Notes: generated by a model from the letters alone, not told the origin. A stretch of 64,000 nt of DNA from Arion vulgaris (GCA_020796225.1 CM036765.1:32764066-32828065); one strand, 5' to 3'; positions 33,000-45,761 are shown, numbered from the stretch's first letter. Program-made: numbers and translations.

Positions 33000-33879
33000 G
33001 CTCATAAAGAATTGTCAAACAACTATTGTATCTTACTATAAATAATGAGTGCCTTTCTTACATTGCTGTGTTGTTTACTAATGTAGTACCAGTTGATGTG
33101 CCTTGCTCATCCTGCTGGAATTAATCAGTTCTTAGGTTGAGTATATGCACTTTTTAAACAACAAATGCAACCTCTATTTGATGTATAAAATAAAATACTT
33201 GTATAACACAAAAAGAAAAGCAGAGTGTGTGTGTGTTTCACTTATATTTACTTTGGTGGTGCAAACAAAGAAACAATGATAGGGATACTCTCAAGGATTT
33301 TGTAACAAACATCAACAATGATCAGTAGCAATATTAATATAAATAGACTGAAGAAAAATTATCAATATTTTTTTCCTCTTCTTTAAAGTGATGTCCCCTG
33401 GCAAAGTGCAAGGCCAGGAAGGGGCATTATCAACTAATGATCAGCGTAGATTTCTAAAATGCTGAACAATGGTTTAATCGATTGAATCTATGTTTATCAT
33501 ATCAATAGTGATTGTCAGCATATGTAACCCTCTGCAATGATAACATGATCCGCTAACATGGGTTGGAGCACTGCCTTAGATTCAATCTCTTCTTGATCCA
33601 GTCTCCAATGTTAAATTGTATTACCTGGATCACGATAATTTTACAATAATTTCTATTCAAATATTAGTTGGAAGAAAAAAAATTCTGCAACTAGCTAGTT
33701 TCTCTTTTCTTCCTCCTCCCCATAGTGCTCTGCCCTTATCAGCTAACTGAAGGAAATCCAATTTTCTATGTTCAAGCAATTTCTATCTTTTTAGAAGTAT
33801 CTATAAAATTTCAGATAAAGAACAAACATTACCAGGATCTGGGACAGGTAAATATTCCGCTTAGTGTAGAAGTGGGCTG
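33000..33879. other. AT-rich stretch, nothing recognised
   Basis: Includes a short (gt)n run near 33225. No exon-like frame or shared repeat. Confidence 0.35.
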
Positions 33880-34145
33880 GTCATCAAGGATATAGGAACC
33901 TTTTTTGGGGAACACAGTGTTGGGCCACTATTTTTCAATGACCATCGGCACACGATGATGGATGTGGTCAATATCACACCGGCCACCTTTACTTCCCAGA
34001 GCTTTTCTGGTTTCACAATGAGACTAGGTCAACCGGAGAGCCATTATGGTTGAAAACAAATTCCCCCCTCTTCTGTGAAATTAAACCTGAACCATGCTTA
34101 TAAGAAATGAGTGCGCAACAACTATGCTATCGCAGCACCTTACCC
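33880..34145 (-). repeat. SINE family B, decayed full-length copy
   Basis: Minus-strand copy: 3' blocks on the left ('tttttcaatgaccatcggca', 'cacaccggccacctttactt'), the 'gacctagtctcattgtg'-type middle, and a tRNA-like head near 34130 ('agcatagttgttgcgcact'). Confidence 0.6.
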
Positions 34146-34149
34146 ACCA

Positions 34150-34470
34150 AAGACAAGTTTTAAATTTTAACGGATTCAGGTCCAGGAAAAATACCTTCTG
34201 AATACTTCAAGAGAGAAAAAAGTGATCACACCGAGACTAAAGTCAGGAGCAAACGTTCTGGGAGAGTTCTTTAATTTAAAAATAACCGAAACTACAACAT
34301 AATCTCAGAACTTTGAGGCATACCCAAGAATACAATTGAGAGGGGAACATCAGGAGGTAATAGCAGGACAGGCAATAGTCTGACAGTGTACCATCAGGGC
34401 AAGGGATAGAACTCGTAGAGTCATTACAGCCAACCTTCAATACAGAGATGGCACATGATTGATATTGCTA
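34150..34470 (+). pseudogene. LINE C-terminal scrap
   Basis: Scraps such as SQEQTFWE and IRARDRTRRVITANLQYRDG fit the end of a LINE protein (AxDRxxWRxxxxxL). Weak. Confidence 0.3.
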
Positions 34471-34984
34471 TATATATATAACAGATTACTCATTTGGAGA
34501 ACTTGTTAAGACTATCAATATCTCGCATAGGGCATGATATTGTGTGTGTGTGGGGGGGAGGAGGGTTATATTTAGAGGGAACTTTTTTAGCCTGACTGTT
34601 GACAAATTGCATAATTCTGCATGCAACCCTAAGACCCATGAAGGTTGCTCATCCCTGGTTTAGAACATGCTCTACATTGATCAAGAATATCAAACTACTT
34701 CAAGCACTTATTTTAACATGCCATATCTACATCTTAGATATTTTCATTGAATGAATGTATTAAATTTCAAATACATTCCTTATGCATGATATTTTGAACG
34801 ACAATGTCATATTTGTTGGAGATACATTTTTGAAATCATAAATAGAACGTACACAAATTTTCCTATAAATATTCTCAGAAAATTCTATCAGGTATGACAA
34901 ATTTGATTGACCATCAACTAAAATTCTTACAACAGTCAACCTGATGGATAGTAGTTATTATTAAAATAAAACAGAATTAATAAT

Positions 34985-35185
34985 AGGGGGTGTCTCTGGC
35001 AAAGTGGTTAAGCGTTTGCCTTTAGGTTGTGGTTTTAAAATCTGGATATGTCGCTCAGTTTACAAGGTTTTTTTCTGAGATCACTTGGATTGTTGCTGGA
35101 GCTATGGAGTTTGTGCAATAATCTCAACAGGTGGCATGCCATTTAGGGACACCTGGTGAAATGAAGTCAATCCTTCACCTTTTCA
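34985..35185 (+). repeat. SINE family H, copy 2
   Basis: Head 'aaagtggttaagcgtttgcc' (A-box-like), then 'ttggattgttgctggagcta', 'tttgtgcaataatctcaaca', 'ggtggcatgccattta', 'gtgaaatgaagtcaatcctt'. Truncated in the middle relative to 58203-58412. Confidence 0.7.
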
Positions 35186-35579
35186 GACTATTAATCAATC
35201 CAAACAGGTTGCCCTCTTATAAGTAATTTAAGATGACAAGAAAACTTAAATCAAACTACAATTCAACTTTCTCCCAAAACATTTTTTTTTCAAATTGAGA
35301 GGAAGCATGACACAGAACACAATACCAGAAGTGCTTAGTGAGACGGCAATGTGTAGGTACAGAAATATCATTAGTGATACAGTCAACAATGTGCAATGTC
35401 TGTCCACTGTCTGCTTTACTGCTATTGTCTGTTGGGGTATTGAATTGTGTGTTTACATAGTTTTTTAATCATCATATATATGTTCTCAATTTAATATACA
35501 ATTAATACAGACTTATAATTAGGGCAAAGCAGCAAGAAAAATTATTGTGTGAAATGGCAGTTGAGTGTGTTGGAAGCAG

Positions 35580-35800
35580 AATGGAAAATGCATACTTAAT
35601 CCACTATGAGCCACAAACTGGGCAGTCAGCTCTAAGTCAGTCAGGGTTCCCCAAAGCTTAGTTTTCAGGTCAACTGGGTGTGTTCTACAAGCTCTTCTCG
35701 ACTCCCACAGGAGAGGTCAGTCAGACATGCCCTGGTGTCTGTTGACACTGGCAGAGAAAGTTTGAATTGTGTCGAGTCTGCAGTGTCCGGTGCATGTGAA
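35580..35800 (+). repeat. Repeat family L, copy 1
   Basis: Shares 'gagccacaaactgggcagt', 'ccccaaagcttagttttc' and 'aggagaggtcagt' with 58535-58725. Nature unknown; it could be a LINE coding remnant. Confidence 0.5.
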
Positions 35801-35854
35801 ATATAATGATGCCCATAGCAGATGCCAGAAGTGATTAAAAAAATACTGAACTAT

Positions 35855-36215
35855 GGAATATATATGGCCTTTTTCATCTTTACAGACGGTCAATTGGCAA
35901 GTGTTTTACTGTGACAACTTTTGAGTCTTCGCTTTTCTCTCTTGTCTTTCATTTCAGCTCATACCTAAGTCTCTTTTCAAACGACTGTGTCACTTTCCCC
36001 ACAACTCTTGTCATCTGCTAGTTTTTCCCATGTCCTTGGACCTATATAAAAGTTCTACATTGAGGCCTTGCAGACATCGTTATATCTGAACAGTGGTCTG
36101 CCCTGGTGCCTCTTCCCCTCCGAAAGTTCATAGAGCAACATTTGTTTTGGTATGCAACAATTTTCCATTCTTCTCACATGCCCTAACCATCCTAGTCGTC
36201 TACTGCTGAGACTAT
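35855..36215 (-). pseudogene. LINE C-terminal fragment
   Basis: Minus-strand RLGWLGHVRRMENCCIPKQM, then SEGKRHQGRPLFRYNDVCKA: the LGHVxRM ... GxRxxGRPxLRxxDVCK block. A second copy, better preserved, is at 61045-61380. Confidence 0.75.
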
Positions 36216-36224
36216 GGAATAAAA

Positions 36225-36440
36225 CATGACATATACCAATATAACTGGAGGGTATAGAGAGAAAGTGATGATGAATTGGACACACTCACAGGAAACAACA
36301 GCATAACATAAGCTTTACTGGAGCTCACAGGAGACAAGAAGAGGGCAAATGGAGAACTTTAGAAGATAAGACCAGAATGATCGGCGTCTTGTAAGCAGTG
36401 CAGACAAGTCAGAGTAAAATTCAATGGAAAGCAACAGTTG
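36225..36440 (+). repeat. LINE-derived repeat also at 42790
   Basis: Shares blocks 'ttggacacac', 'caggaaacaa', 'tactggagctcaca / tactgtaacccaca' and 'aaaattc.a..gaaagcaacagttgca' with 42790-43010. Weak LINE-like coding. Confidence 0.45.
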
Positions 36441-36717
36441 CATACTTGTTATATTGAGAACATGAAAGTTAAGCAGTAGTTGTATGTCCATCGACATGAT
36501 CTGAAAACACACTGTTAACATATATACTATTATCTATATATATAACTTAAATATGGCACACTTAAGTGTAATAAAGTATAAGCTAGCTAAAAAATGTGAG
36601 TTTTATTCACCAGCGTAAATCTACAAGAATAAAAGTTCTGCTGGTATCAGACCTGTAGGATCTGCTATTGTGCTGCAATTACTTGGTCAACAATAGCACT
36701 TATTGGGAGCTTAGCTG

Positions 36718-36959
36718 AAAATGAAAGCTGTGGCATATCCTTTGACAGGATGTCACCATAAACGAGTCATCAATTTTCTAGGCACCACTTATACATTCAG
36801 TAGTTTGCAACTGCCTTATAAACGGTGGGGTATATTTTTGGTGTTTGTTAAATCCACGGGAACTAATTTGCTTCCAAACTACCCACCGCAGAGTTTGAGC
36901 CAGGTACTCTTGGGTTGTGATTGAGCACACTACCGCTAAGCCTGGGCACCCACAGGAAA
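36718..36959 (-). mobile_element. SINE family I, copy 2
   Basis: 242-bp minus-strand copy; imperfect 14-bp target duplication tgggag..tagctg at 36704-36717 and 36960-36973. Head on the right with 'agagtacctggctcaaact'. Confidence 0.75.
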
Positions 36960-37849
36960 TGGGAGTGTAGCTGCTCAAAATAATTTACACCTACTTTTCT
37001 TGTGGTGAGATGCAACTGTCGTTCGGAAGGATCAGTGTTACAGGTCACCTCTTCAACATTTTCTGTTATTTGATACACATGTTTATCAAGAGCTTCCCTG
37101 TCTAGTGTCTGTTTCATTATTATATATTTACTGTATTGTAGTAATGACTAACCAAAGCTACACATTAAGCATAGTTTTTATTGTGAACAGTTTTGCTAAC
37201 AATTGGTTGAAAACCGCAACAACCTATGCTAACTATCACAGGAACATGTTTTGTTATGCATTATATCAACAAATGTGCTGATAGTTGCAACATAATTCAA
37301 ATCATTTGAATTGTGAGTAAATCTGCAACAACAAAAAAGGGGTATCAATTAAGATACATTATATACAAATTATCACATCGCATGTTATCGATAAATTTTA
37401 CATTCCTAGATAACAAATAGGGAATAATACAATCTGCCATGTTGGAAATATCTTTACTTAGAAAAACAAAGGGATGTCAACTAATTGGATCTTTAAATAC
37501 ACACACAGCAAAATCATAAATAAATTATAAATCTTACTTGACACTTCAAAAATTAAAACTTGGGAATTAAATTAAAGTTCTACACCAGCCAAATGCTGGA
37601 AAGACAAGGTTTCACCAGCACTTGGTTTAGATTTTGGTTTGTTCTAGTAAATTCTCTGTTTAAAAGGTGTCTCAATCAGACTGATTATTGCACAGTCCAG
37701 TGTTTCAAAATTTATGAAGACTAACTAGTCATGAAAACTGCAATGAATGGGCACTATAAGGTAAATGGAAATGTGAAAGACTCAAAATGACCTGGAGGAC
37801 AACAGGAACTGAAAGAAATGAATCACAGTTGGAACACAACACAGAGAAT

Positions 37850-38460
37850 GGCCAAGAACAGAGCAGCATTTTTTGCTGCCCTAAGCACCAAGGATAGTGA
37901 TGTCAAAATAAGAATACAGATGGCAAGAAGAGCTTTCATCACACTGGGAAACATATGGAAGTCTAAAGAAATCAAATCTAGAACCAAAATGCGGATATTT
38001 AACACCAATGTTAAAGCAGTTCTGCTTTATGGGTAAGAAACATGGAGAACGACTAAAATAATAACATAAAAAAATAACATATAAAGCTTGAGTTCATCAA
38101 CTGGTGTCTGCGCAGAATAGAGGGAGTGAGAGGGTCATAAATGAGGAACTTATGGAGAAAACAAGACAGAATCCAGTGAACCAAGAGGTTTAAAAAAAGA
38201 CGCTAACACTGGATAGGACACACTTTGAGAAAACCCGAGGGGAATATAACAATGAAGGGTCCTTTCTGGGAACCCACAGGGACAGCAAACGAAAAGGAGG
38301 CCTAGAAATACATGGAGACAAGATTTGGAGGCAGAGATCAACAGAAGAGCTGGAGGGAGCTGCAGGTGATAGCTAGAGATAGGAAGACTTGGCATGAGTT
38401 GGTTCAGGATCTTTGCCCCAATCAGGTTATAAAGGCAAAAGACAGAAGCGCCAAGGGTTA
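37850..38460 (+). pseudogene. RTE-like LINE C-terminal fragment (family T)
   Basis: TKDSDVKIRIQMARRAFITL, GNIWKSKEIKSRTKMRIFNT and KAVLLYG, then frame-broken ETWRTTK and RPRNTWRQDLEAE-like blocks. This is the most readable family T copy. Confidence 0.75.
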
Positions 38461-38714
38461 AACAAAGTGGTTCAAAGCTGTTTGTGTTACCAAAAACTTA
38501 GTTTACATATATATATATTGATCAGGCCAGAATAAGACAAACCAATATAGTAATTAGTGGTTAGTAAACTGTACCACAGGTAATAAGAAAGATAATGGTA
38601 ATAAATTAATGAATGTAGGTTAAGTGACAGAAAGATGTATTTGAAGGTTCATGCTATACAGGAAGGTATAAGACTCAAAAGAAGTAGTATTATAATTTTA
38701 AGGCTCTTCCCATT

Positions 38715-38944
38715 GAAATGAAAATCGTGGCATATCCTTTACAGAACGTCACCATCAAACACAGTAAATGAGTCACCGATTTTCTAGGCACCACTTACAC
38801 GTTCAGTAGTTTGCTATTGCTTTCTGAACAGTGGGGTCTATTTTTACAGTTTGTAAAAATCCATGGGAACTATTTTGCTTCTAAACTGCCCGTCGCAAAG
38901 TTTGAACCAGGTACTCTTGGGTTGTAATTGAGCTCACTACCCCT
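38715..38944 (-). mobile_element. SINE family I, copy 3
   Basis: 230-bp minus-strand copy with 10-bp duplication tcttcccatt at 38705-38714 and 38945-38954. Minus-strand head has 'gtacctggttcaaacttt'. Confidence 0.8.
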
Positions 38945-39217
38945 TCTTCCCATTACTTAATTATTTTATCCTGTTTGAGACCAGCTGTTTTGAAGTATAT
39001 GACATATTAATTTCTGTGAAATCTTGTATCACTCAAGCTATCTAATAAAATCAACTGTACAAAAGTATTGAGCAAACAATATATTTTATTCACACTAATC
39101 ACTTCACTAAAATAAATATAGAAATTGACACATCTAAAGAAAATAACTACAGATGGCACAATGTGTTGCTAACACAAGGACAGACATTCCAAATATATAC
39201 AATACTACACTGGTTAT

Positions 39218-39492
39218 GAGAGAGCCGCGTAGCGTAGTTGTTAGTGAACTCGCTTCTCAAGGCTGGTGGTCTGGGTTCAACTCCCGCAGCGCTGGGAATT
39301 TTTCCCGACCGCAACGGCTCTCAGGTCGACCCAGCCTCAACTGGGTACCAGACATGCTCTGGGAAAGTAAAGGCGGCCGGCGTGATGCTGACCACATCAC
39401 CCATCGTGGTGTCAACGGTCAATGAAAAATACAGGCCTAACACTGTATTGCCCCATATACTACGAGGTAGGAAAGGGTTCCTTTACTTTTTG
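39218..39492 (+). mobile_element. SINE family B, best copy, first of a pair
   Basis: 275-bp plus-strand SINE, flanked by cactggttat at 39208-39217 and 39493-39502. A-box-like 'tagcgtagttgttag' and B-box-like 'gggttcaactccc'. Ends 'ttcctttacttttt'. Confidence 0.87.
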
Positions 39493-39502
39493 CACTGGTT
39501 AT

Positions 39503-39778
39503 GAGAGCTGCAGAAGCATAGTTGTTAGTGAACTCGCTTCTTAGGCTAGTGGTCTGGGTTCAATTCCACAATGGGCATGGAATATTTTTCCGCCTGTAAT
39601 GGCTCTCAGGTCGACCCAGCCTTAATTGGGTATTCGGAAAAGCACTGAAAAGTAAAGGCGACCAGAATGATGTTCACCGCATCACCCATCGTGTACCAAT
39701 GGTCAATGAAAAATACGGGTCTAACACCGTATTACCCAATATACCTTGAGGTATAAAAAAAGGTTTCTTTACTTTTAT
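39503..39778 (+). mobile_element. SINE family B, second of a pair
   Basis: 276-bp copy abutting the first, flanked by the same word (39493-39502 and actggttat at 39779-39787). Many substitutions relative to the first copy, so the pair is not a simple recent tandem duplication. Confidence 0.85.
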
Positions 39779-40299
39779 ACTGGTTATAAATTACTTTCAT
39801 AGAATACATATATATCATTTTCAAGTAAGGTGTCAGCATTTTACAGATGTATACCTTTACTCCTTGTGCAAAGCAGAATACAGTTAACAATATGTGTTTG
39901 TTACTGTGCTGGAATCAAAACTCTTCAAATAATATCTGTACTTACCTGTGAAGTATTCATTGGGTACAATTCTCTCCAAGTATTATCACATTTTAAAAAT
40001 ATGTTAACAAATCTTGCAAGATGTTCACAAACTTTCCATGATGTTTGTGACAGAAAAACATGTTAAATTATAAAGTTTGTTGAATTCTACGTTAATATGA
40101 AGAAACCAAAAATAGAACTAATTCAAGACAACAAAATTTAAAATAGACTTTGACTTTGCTAGCAAACAATGAATATAATATATAAATCAAGAATATTCAA
40201 ACAAACTTTCAACTGACCTGTTCTGTTCAACAATATTCCAAAGATATCCTTGATAATTTCTTCAGAATTCTTCAAGTAATTATCACTGTCTGTCCATAC

Positions 40300-41150
40300 A
40301 TCAGTTTTTCATATCCCATGATGTCAGAAGAGTTATGCAGGAACACTCAAAATACATTTGGAAATGTTAAATTAACAACAGAGGGATCAAGACAAGAACA
40401 ATCATATACAGCCACCATACTTACAACAGCAAAGACATTTTATTTAACAGATGGAGAGAACGGTAATGGAAGGCATGGTTCCTGGAGTATGAGACAAGGG
40501 ACAACCAAAATAAAATTGGCAGGCAGCAGGACATCAAAGAAACATTGAACATGATGCTGCACGAAGCAGGAGAACTTGCTAGAGACAGACTTTTTCAGGT
40601 GAGCTATGATGAAAGTGATATTCCGCAATGGACATGCTACTACTTAATGATGGGACATATCAAATATTTGGAGAGATGTCTTTATACAGAAGATGAGCCC
40701 TAATCCCAATGATCACAGCTGAAAAGACAGAAAAAAGCAACAACACTAGGAGACTTGAAGACATCACATCACTAGAATAATATCAAGGTATCAATAAAAT
40801 CAAAAACCCTAATCCCAATGATCACAGCTGAAAAGACAGAAAAAAGCAACAACACTAGGAGACTTGAAGACATCACATCACTAGAATAATATCAAGGTAT
40901 CAATAAAATCACAGTGCAACAATGATGTATAAAAGAGGAGAGAATATCAACAATGAAGTTAGACAGATGAGTGGAATATTTAACAAAACAAGAAATTATA
41001 CTGGCACTAAAAGAAGACCACCAAAGGTTAAATCTGTCTTGTTATAAGGTTCTGAGGCATGGCACAAGACCAAAAATGCAGACAATCACCGATGTCTTTT
41101 CTGCATACTTTGAATCAGATGTGATAACAAATACAGACTTGTTGTTAGTT
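40300..41150 (+). pseudogene. LINE fragment before RT
   Basis: EYLTKQEIILALKEDHQR then LRHGTRPKMQTITDVFSAYF resembles the pre-RT sequence 'ExxxAIxxxKxxKAxGxDxIxxELLKxG...' in heavily changed form. Frames broken. Confidence 0.35.
40698..40911 (+). repeat. 109-bp tandem duplication
   Basis: Unit starts at 40698 and again at 40807 (period 109). The two copies are identical over about 104 bp. Confidence 0.92.
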
Positions 41151-42780
41151 AGTTAGTTTATTCCTTTCGAGCCAAAGGCGGCACATAGGGCAGAGATTTT
41201 AGATCTCCATGTGATACGTTCTTTGCTAGCAGTTGGAGATCTTGTATGGTTTTACATCCCAATAGTTTACTTTCTTGTTGGATGGTTCTTCGAAGAGTGG
41301 TCTTTGGTCTTCCACGTTTCTTTTCCCAATTGGTGACCACATAAGGACTTGTCGATTTAGTCTCTTTTCGTCTGCTCTAAGAACATGACCTAAATATTTC
41401 CACCTTCGTTTCCTTATAATATTTGATACGGGTTGTTGGTGTGTTCTATCTCTCACTGTGTTGTTAGAAACGAAATCACTCCATTTTACTTTTAATAATT
41501 TTCGTAGACATTTATTCTCAAAGCTGTCCAGTTTCTTATCAATTTTCTTTGTTGATTTCCAACTTTCACAACCGTAGGTCAGTACAGGAATCACACATGA
41601 CCTAAATAATTTAACTTTTGTGCATATACTAAGGTCTTGAGATTGCCATATTCGTTAATTTAGTGAAGGCACTAGCTGCTATAGCAATACGAGAGTTTAT
41701 TTCTTTTGTGTCTCCGTTGTTTGACACTTTACTACCCAAATATGTAAAATGTTCAACTTTCTCCAGTGTTTGGCCATTTATTACGATGTTGTCTGTCGAG
41801 TTTGTGAGGTCCATAATTTTGGTCTTGGCAGAATTAATCTGGAGACCAACCTGTTCTGCAAGTGTGCAAAGATTGCTCGTTAGTTTGTGGGTTGCTTGTG
41901 TGGTTGAATTCAATATGGCCACGTCATCGGCAAAGTCAAGATCAAATAGTCTGCTGTTATTAAGCCATTTGATGCCTAGTTGATCATCTTGGGTGCATTT
42001 GCGCATGATCCAGTCTATAGCTATCCCAAAAGCATAGGTGACATCACGCAGCCCTGCTTCACACCCGAATTGACTGCGAACCAGTCTGAGTTTCCTGCAT
42101 CTGTTCTTACACAGCAGGATGCTTCAGAATAGAAGGCTTTTATAATATTGATGTACTTTTCCTGGAAGCCGTAGGTCTTAAGAATCTCCCAGAGAGTAGA
42201 ACGATGAAGACTATCAAATGCTTTCTGAAAGTCTATAAAATTTATCACTAGTGGTGACTGGAATTCAATTGATTCTTCTATAATGGATCTCAGCGTGAAG
42301 ATATGATCGGTACAAGAACGATGTGGACGAAAGCCAGCTTGTTCTTCTCTCAGGCTTTTTCAGCCTCTCCATCAAAATGCTGCAGAATAGTTTGCCAGGT
42401 GTTGATAGCAGAGTTTTTCCCACGCCAGTTGTTGCAATTTGACAAATCGCCTTTTTTGGGAGCTTGAATATCACTCCGTCTTTCCAATCTTTTGGAGGGG
42501 TCTCATTCTGCCAAACATCGTTCATTAAGGTACGAGGAATCCATTGATTCCTCGTCAGTTGCCTTTAGCATCTCTCCTGAAATATCGTCGCTACCGCTGG
42601 CTTTGTTGTTTTTCAGTTTCCTGATGGCTTGTTTAATTTCTTCCATTGAGAAGTCGTCAATGGGTGCATTTAATGATGGCATTTGTATTTCTGTTTTAAA
42701 AACTGGTGTTATCACTGGGTTGGGTCTATTTAATACCTCTTTAAAATGTTCAGCCCAGACTTGTTGAGAGTAAGACAAAA
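41150..42780 (-). pseudogene. RTE-like LINE, largest RT copy
   Basis: Minus-strand order: EEIKQAIRKLKNNKASGSDD (pre-RT), PPKDWKDGVIFKLPKK, RTSWLSSTSFLYRSYL (eroded QxGFRxxxSCxD region), FIDFQKAFDSLHRSTLWEIL, NSGVKQGCVMSP, LFDLDFADDVAILNS (catalytic FADD near 41940), KVEHFTYLGSKVSNNGD, VLTYGCESWKSTKKIDKKLD, RRWKYLGHVLRADEKRLNRQ and a GKRxxxxxRP end. The 3' end abuts a (ttag)n run at 41140-41157, as expected for RTE-type tails. The upstream endonuclease is absent (5' truncated), and four frame breaks kill it. Confidence 0.85.
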
Positions 42781-42789
42781 GTCAATACA

Positions 42790-43010
42790 GCTGAAGGTTC
42801 AAGAGAGAAGAAAATTGTTATGGATTGGATACACCTTCAGGAAACAATGACACAATATAACCATACTCTTTACTGTAACCCACAGTGTAAGAATAGTGGA
42901 ATGCCTACCCAATGAAGAACAGCAGAAGAGGAAATGAGTCTAATGGACAGAGCTGAAGAAGACAATTCAAGATAAAATTTTGTAAAGGGCAACAGTTGCA
43001 GACCTGGAAG
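42790..43010 (+). repeat. LINE-derived repeat also at 36225
   Basis: Paired with 36225-36440 by shared ordered blocks. Scraps MDWIHLQETMTQYNHTLYCN look LINE-like but weak. Confidence 0.4.
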
Positions 43011-43024
43011 CCTCTGTGATTATA

Positions 43025-43210
43025 TAGTTTATCTTGTGTTCTGAAGGATGTGGATTTGGATCCGAATCATGTAGTTCAGTTCATGAGTGGTTTTTTCCCC
43101 GTAGATCCCTAGGATTGCTGCTGAAGCTATCGAGTTTGAGTTTTGTGCAATACTTTTAGCAGGTGATGTGCCATTTCTGCAGAGAGTGACCAAGTCAATC
43201 CTTCGCATTT
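43025..43210 (+). repeat. SINE family H, copy 3
   Basis: Family blocks 'tccctaggattgctgctgaa', 'tttgtgcaatacttttagca', 'tgccatttctgcagagagtg', 'caagtcaatccttcgca'. Head is eroded. Confidence 0.65.
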
Positions 43211-44602
43211 AAACCTTTTTAGATGCAGCTTTATGTTTTACTGGGAACAAGAAGAACAGGATGTTTTATGATGTACTAGATTGCAAACTATTATTTATGA
43301 AATGTAATGTTTGGCAAATAAATGTTTAAAAACATATTTCTGACATGTTTATGTCTGAAAATTAAACATAATCTTTATATTTGGCAAGCAAATTGTGAAA
43401 ATATTTGTAAAGCAACTGAAACATTTGTAAAGTAATTGGTAAAAAATTTCATACAAATGAAATGTGAACAAGTCGATGGTTGAAATCAATTGTGAAGCAA
43501 TTATTGTGTTCAGCAAGTAAATGGTTACAAATTATTATCAAACAAATCTCAAATGTAAATTAATATATATATATGTTATAGTGTACACAATACTGTGGGT
43601 CTTGGATGCATTCTATAACAAAGGGGAGATGGCTCAAAGTGCACATCCTGATTCTGTGGGGGAACTTTTATTTTCAATTTCTATCATCTCTATACGTAGT
43701 ACACAATAGTCAGGCCACACATTCATTCACAATCTACTCCGACAATCATACAGATCACTCTTGCATATTTTCAAAGCATTTTATACTTACATCCCGTGAC
43801 AATTTATAAACAGCAGCCCCTTTATTGCTAAAAAAACAATAGATATACATATGCCATAAAAGATGATGTAATTTTGTTTATCCTACTTTATACACTAGAT
43901 CTTTTGTCCCAACAAGTCACAAAATTAGTAAGTGGTTGAAAACTGTGCTAAAACAGCTACTTAGACCAATCAAACATTCAAAACTCTGCCATTACCTGAT
44001 AACTGCGTAATAATTTCAAACAATTAACACAAATTATGCAGACTCATAAAACTAGAATGAATGAACATAGTTAGTTAACTGAGAACAAAACACTTGACTG
44101 CACACTGTTTACTTCACCCAAATGTGTATTTTGCATATCAAACTTTAATGGGAAAAAATTATTTACTTAAACAATATACTTCTACCTGGGTGGAAACTTA
44201 AATGAACCAAAAATAAACATCATAATAATCAGTGTGCTAGAGATAATTTAATAGTGAGTAAATATGCACTACCAACTGCATAAAGTATTTCATTGTTGTG
44301 GGCCTTCTCTGGTTTTGGTCAAAGATCTCAAGACAGTTTCATGTAAAGAAAAGACCAAAAGCAACTATATCAGTCATGGAAACACATGCACAACTGACAG
44401 TACCATACATAATGTGATGTTTCAAATATCACAGTTTTATCATGAGATATCACAAATAATGAATTCCTAGTTCATTACTACTTGTTTATATCACATTCAA
44501 GATTGATGGACTATTCATAAGTTTTTTTTGTTAGTGAAGGGTCCATGCCTGGATGACCAGAAGCAGAGAAGGTCTGAGCAGCTACAGCTATTTTCATATT
44601 TG
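43211..44602. other. Downstream flank of gene 2, nothing firm
   Basis: AT-rich, with short direct echoes around 43300-43560 ('aagcaa..tg.gaa..atttgtaaa'). It would contain the gene 2 3' UTR, but no polyadenylation signal was fixed. Confidence 0.3.
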
Positions 44603-45761
44603 CTAGTCATAATCATCGTCATCGTCACTAAAGTTGTGGATGTTACGCCGCTGCTCCAGTAGACGTCTCAGTTCCGATGCTACCTGGCCTAACCTTTGCC
44701 CTAATTCTCTTACTTCTTCCAACTGTTCCTGTCTGTGGCGCTCACGCTCAAGTTGAAACTCTGCCATCACCTGACGATTACGATCAACTTCGCCTGAGAA
44801 GGATGTCATTAAGTTATCTAGCCTATTGCGGCTTTCTTGAAGACGATCTCGAATTTCTCCTAAATTTTCTGTTCCTGCCGCTCTTGGACGTCCCGTAGAA
44901 TTGAGGTGTAAAACTAAGGCGCCAGGAGGATGATACCTGTGACCTTGTGCACGAGGTGGAGGCAGATTAGATATTCTTGGAAGACGCCTAGTGTTTACAA
45001 CATTTGAAGATGTTCTTGCTGCTGAAGGGGGTCGAGGTGTAAGGCCTCCATATAATGGACTTGGGGCAGTCTCTGAGGATTCTCCCATAGTGGATGTAGG
45101 TGGTCTGACAATAGAAGCTTCATCATCAACATTATTGTTGCTATCAGTACTAGGTCTTGTGTGACTGAAAGTGATTCGATTATTGCTAGATGCTCGTACA
45201 CCAGGTATTCTGAATGATGAGAATCTGTTAGTCGCTGGCCATGTTCTCCAGGGAAGCTCAGTTACCGTCTCCTCGCTTGCACTGCTCAAAGAACTGTGGC
45301 TTGCTCTAGACTCTGGCAGATTACCAAGATGTGACAACCTGCTAGAATTTGCTGGTGAACTTGAAGATGGAGTCGAGTTTTGAGTTGTCAAACCAGTGCC
45401 ATTAAAACGAGCATGGCCCCTATTTAGTACATGAGGAGTCACTTGGATAAGTCGTGGCATTGTCTCAGAACTGCATATTTCCTCATTCTCTGAAGTACTG
45501 CTATCACCATATGTTGTGTGACGGTGTGAGCAAAGATGCCTCAAAAGTCCTGACCATCTGCATGATTCCAAAAGACATTTGACCTTTTTTGCACCGATAC
45601 GGTCGTCGACCTCCCTGTTTCTAAAATAGTTTCCACGGATGCGACACACTGGGCAGCCATTTCGGTTATCATATTGACCGGTTGTGGACCATACTTGTAG
45701 GCATGAATTACAAAACTTATGGTTATTCATACATTGCCTGGTCTCCTTAAGAACTTGGTAG
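44603..45761 (-). CDS. Gene 2 exon 2: most of RING, linker, coiled coil
   Basis: Acceptor TCTCTGCAG| at 45762-45763 on the minus strand. Residues 58 (shared)-443, ending TAG at 44605-44603. An apparent start Met within it (residue 69) would lose C55, C58 and C68, so reading it as a separate intronless gene is wrong. Confidence 0.88.

Noticed and set aside
41663..41983. 106-codon plus-strand frame
   Set aside because: Complement of the RT catalytic region (FADD) of the minus-strand LINE at 41150-42780.
44677..45383. Plus-strand frames opposite gene 2
   Set aside because: They are antisense shadows of the long gene 2 coding exon.
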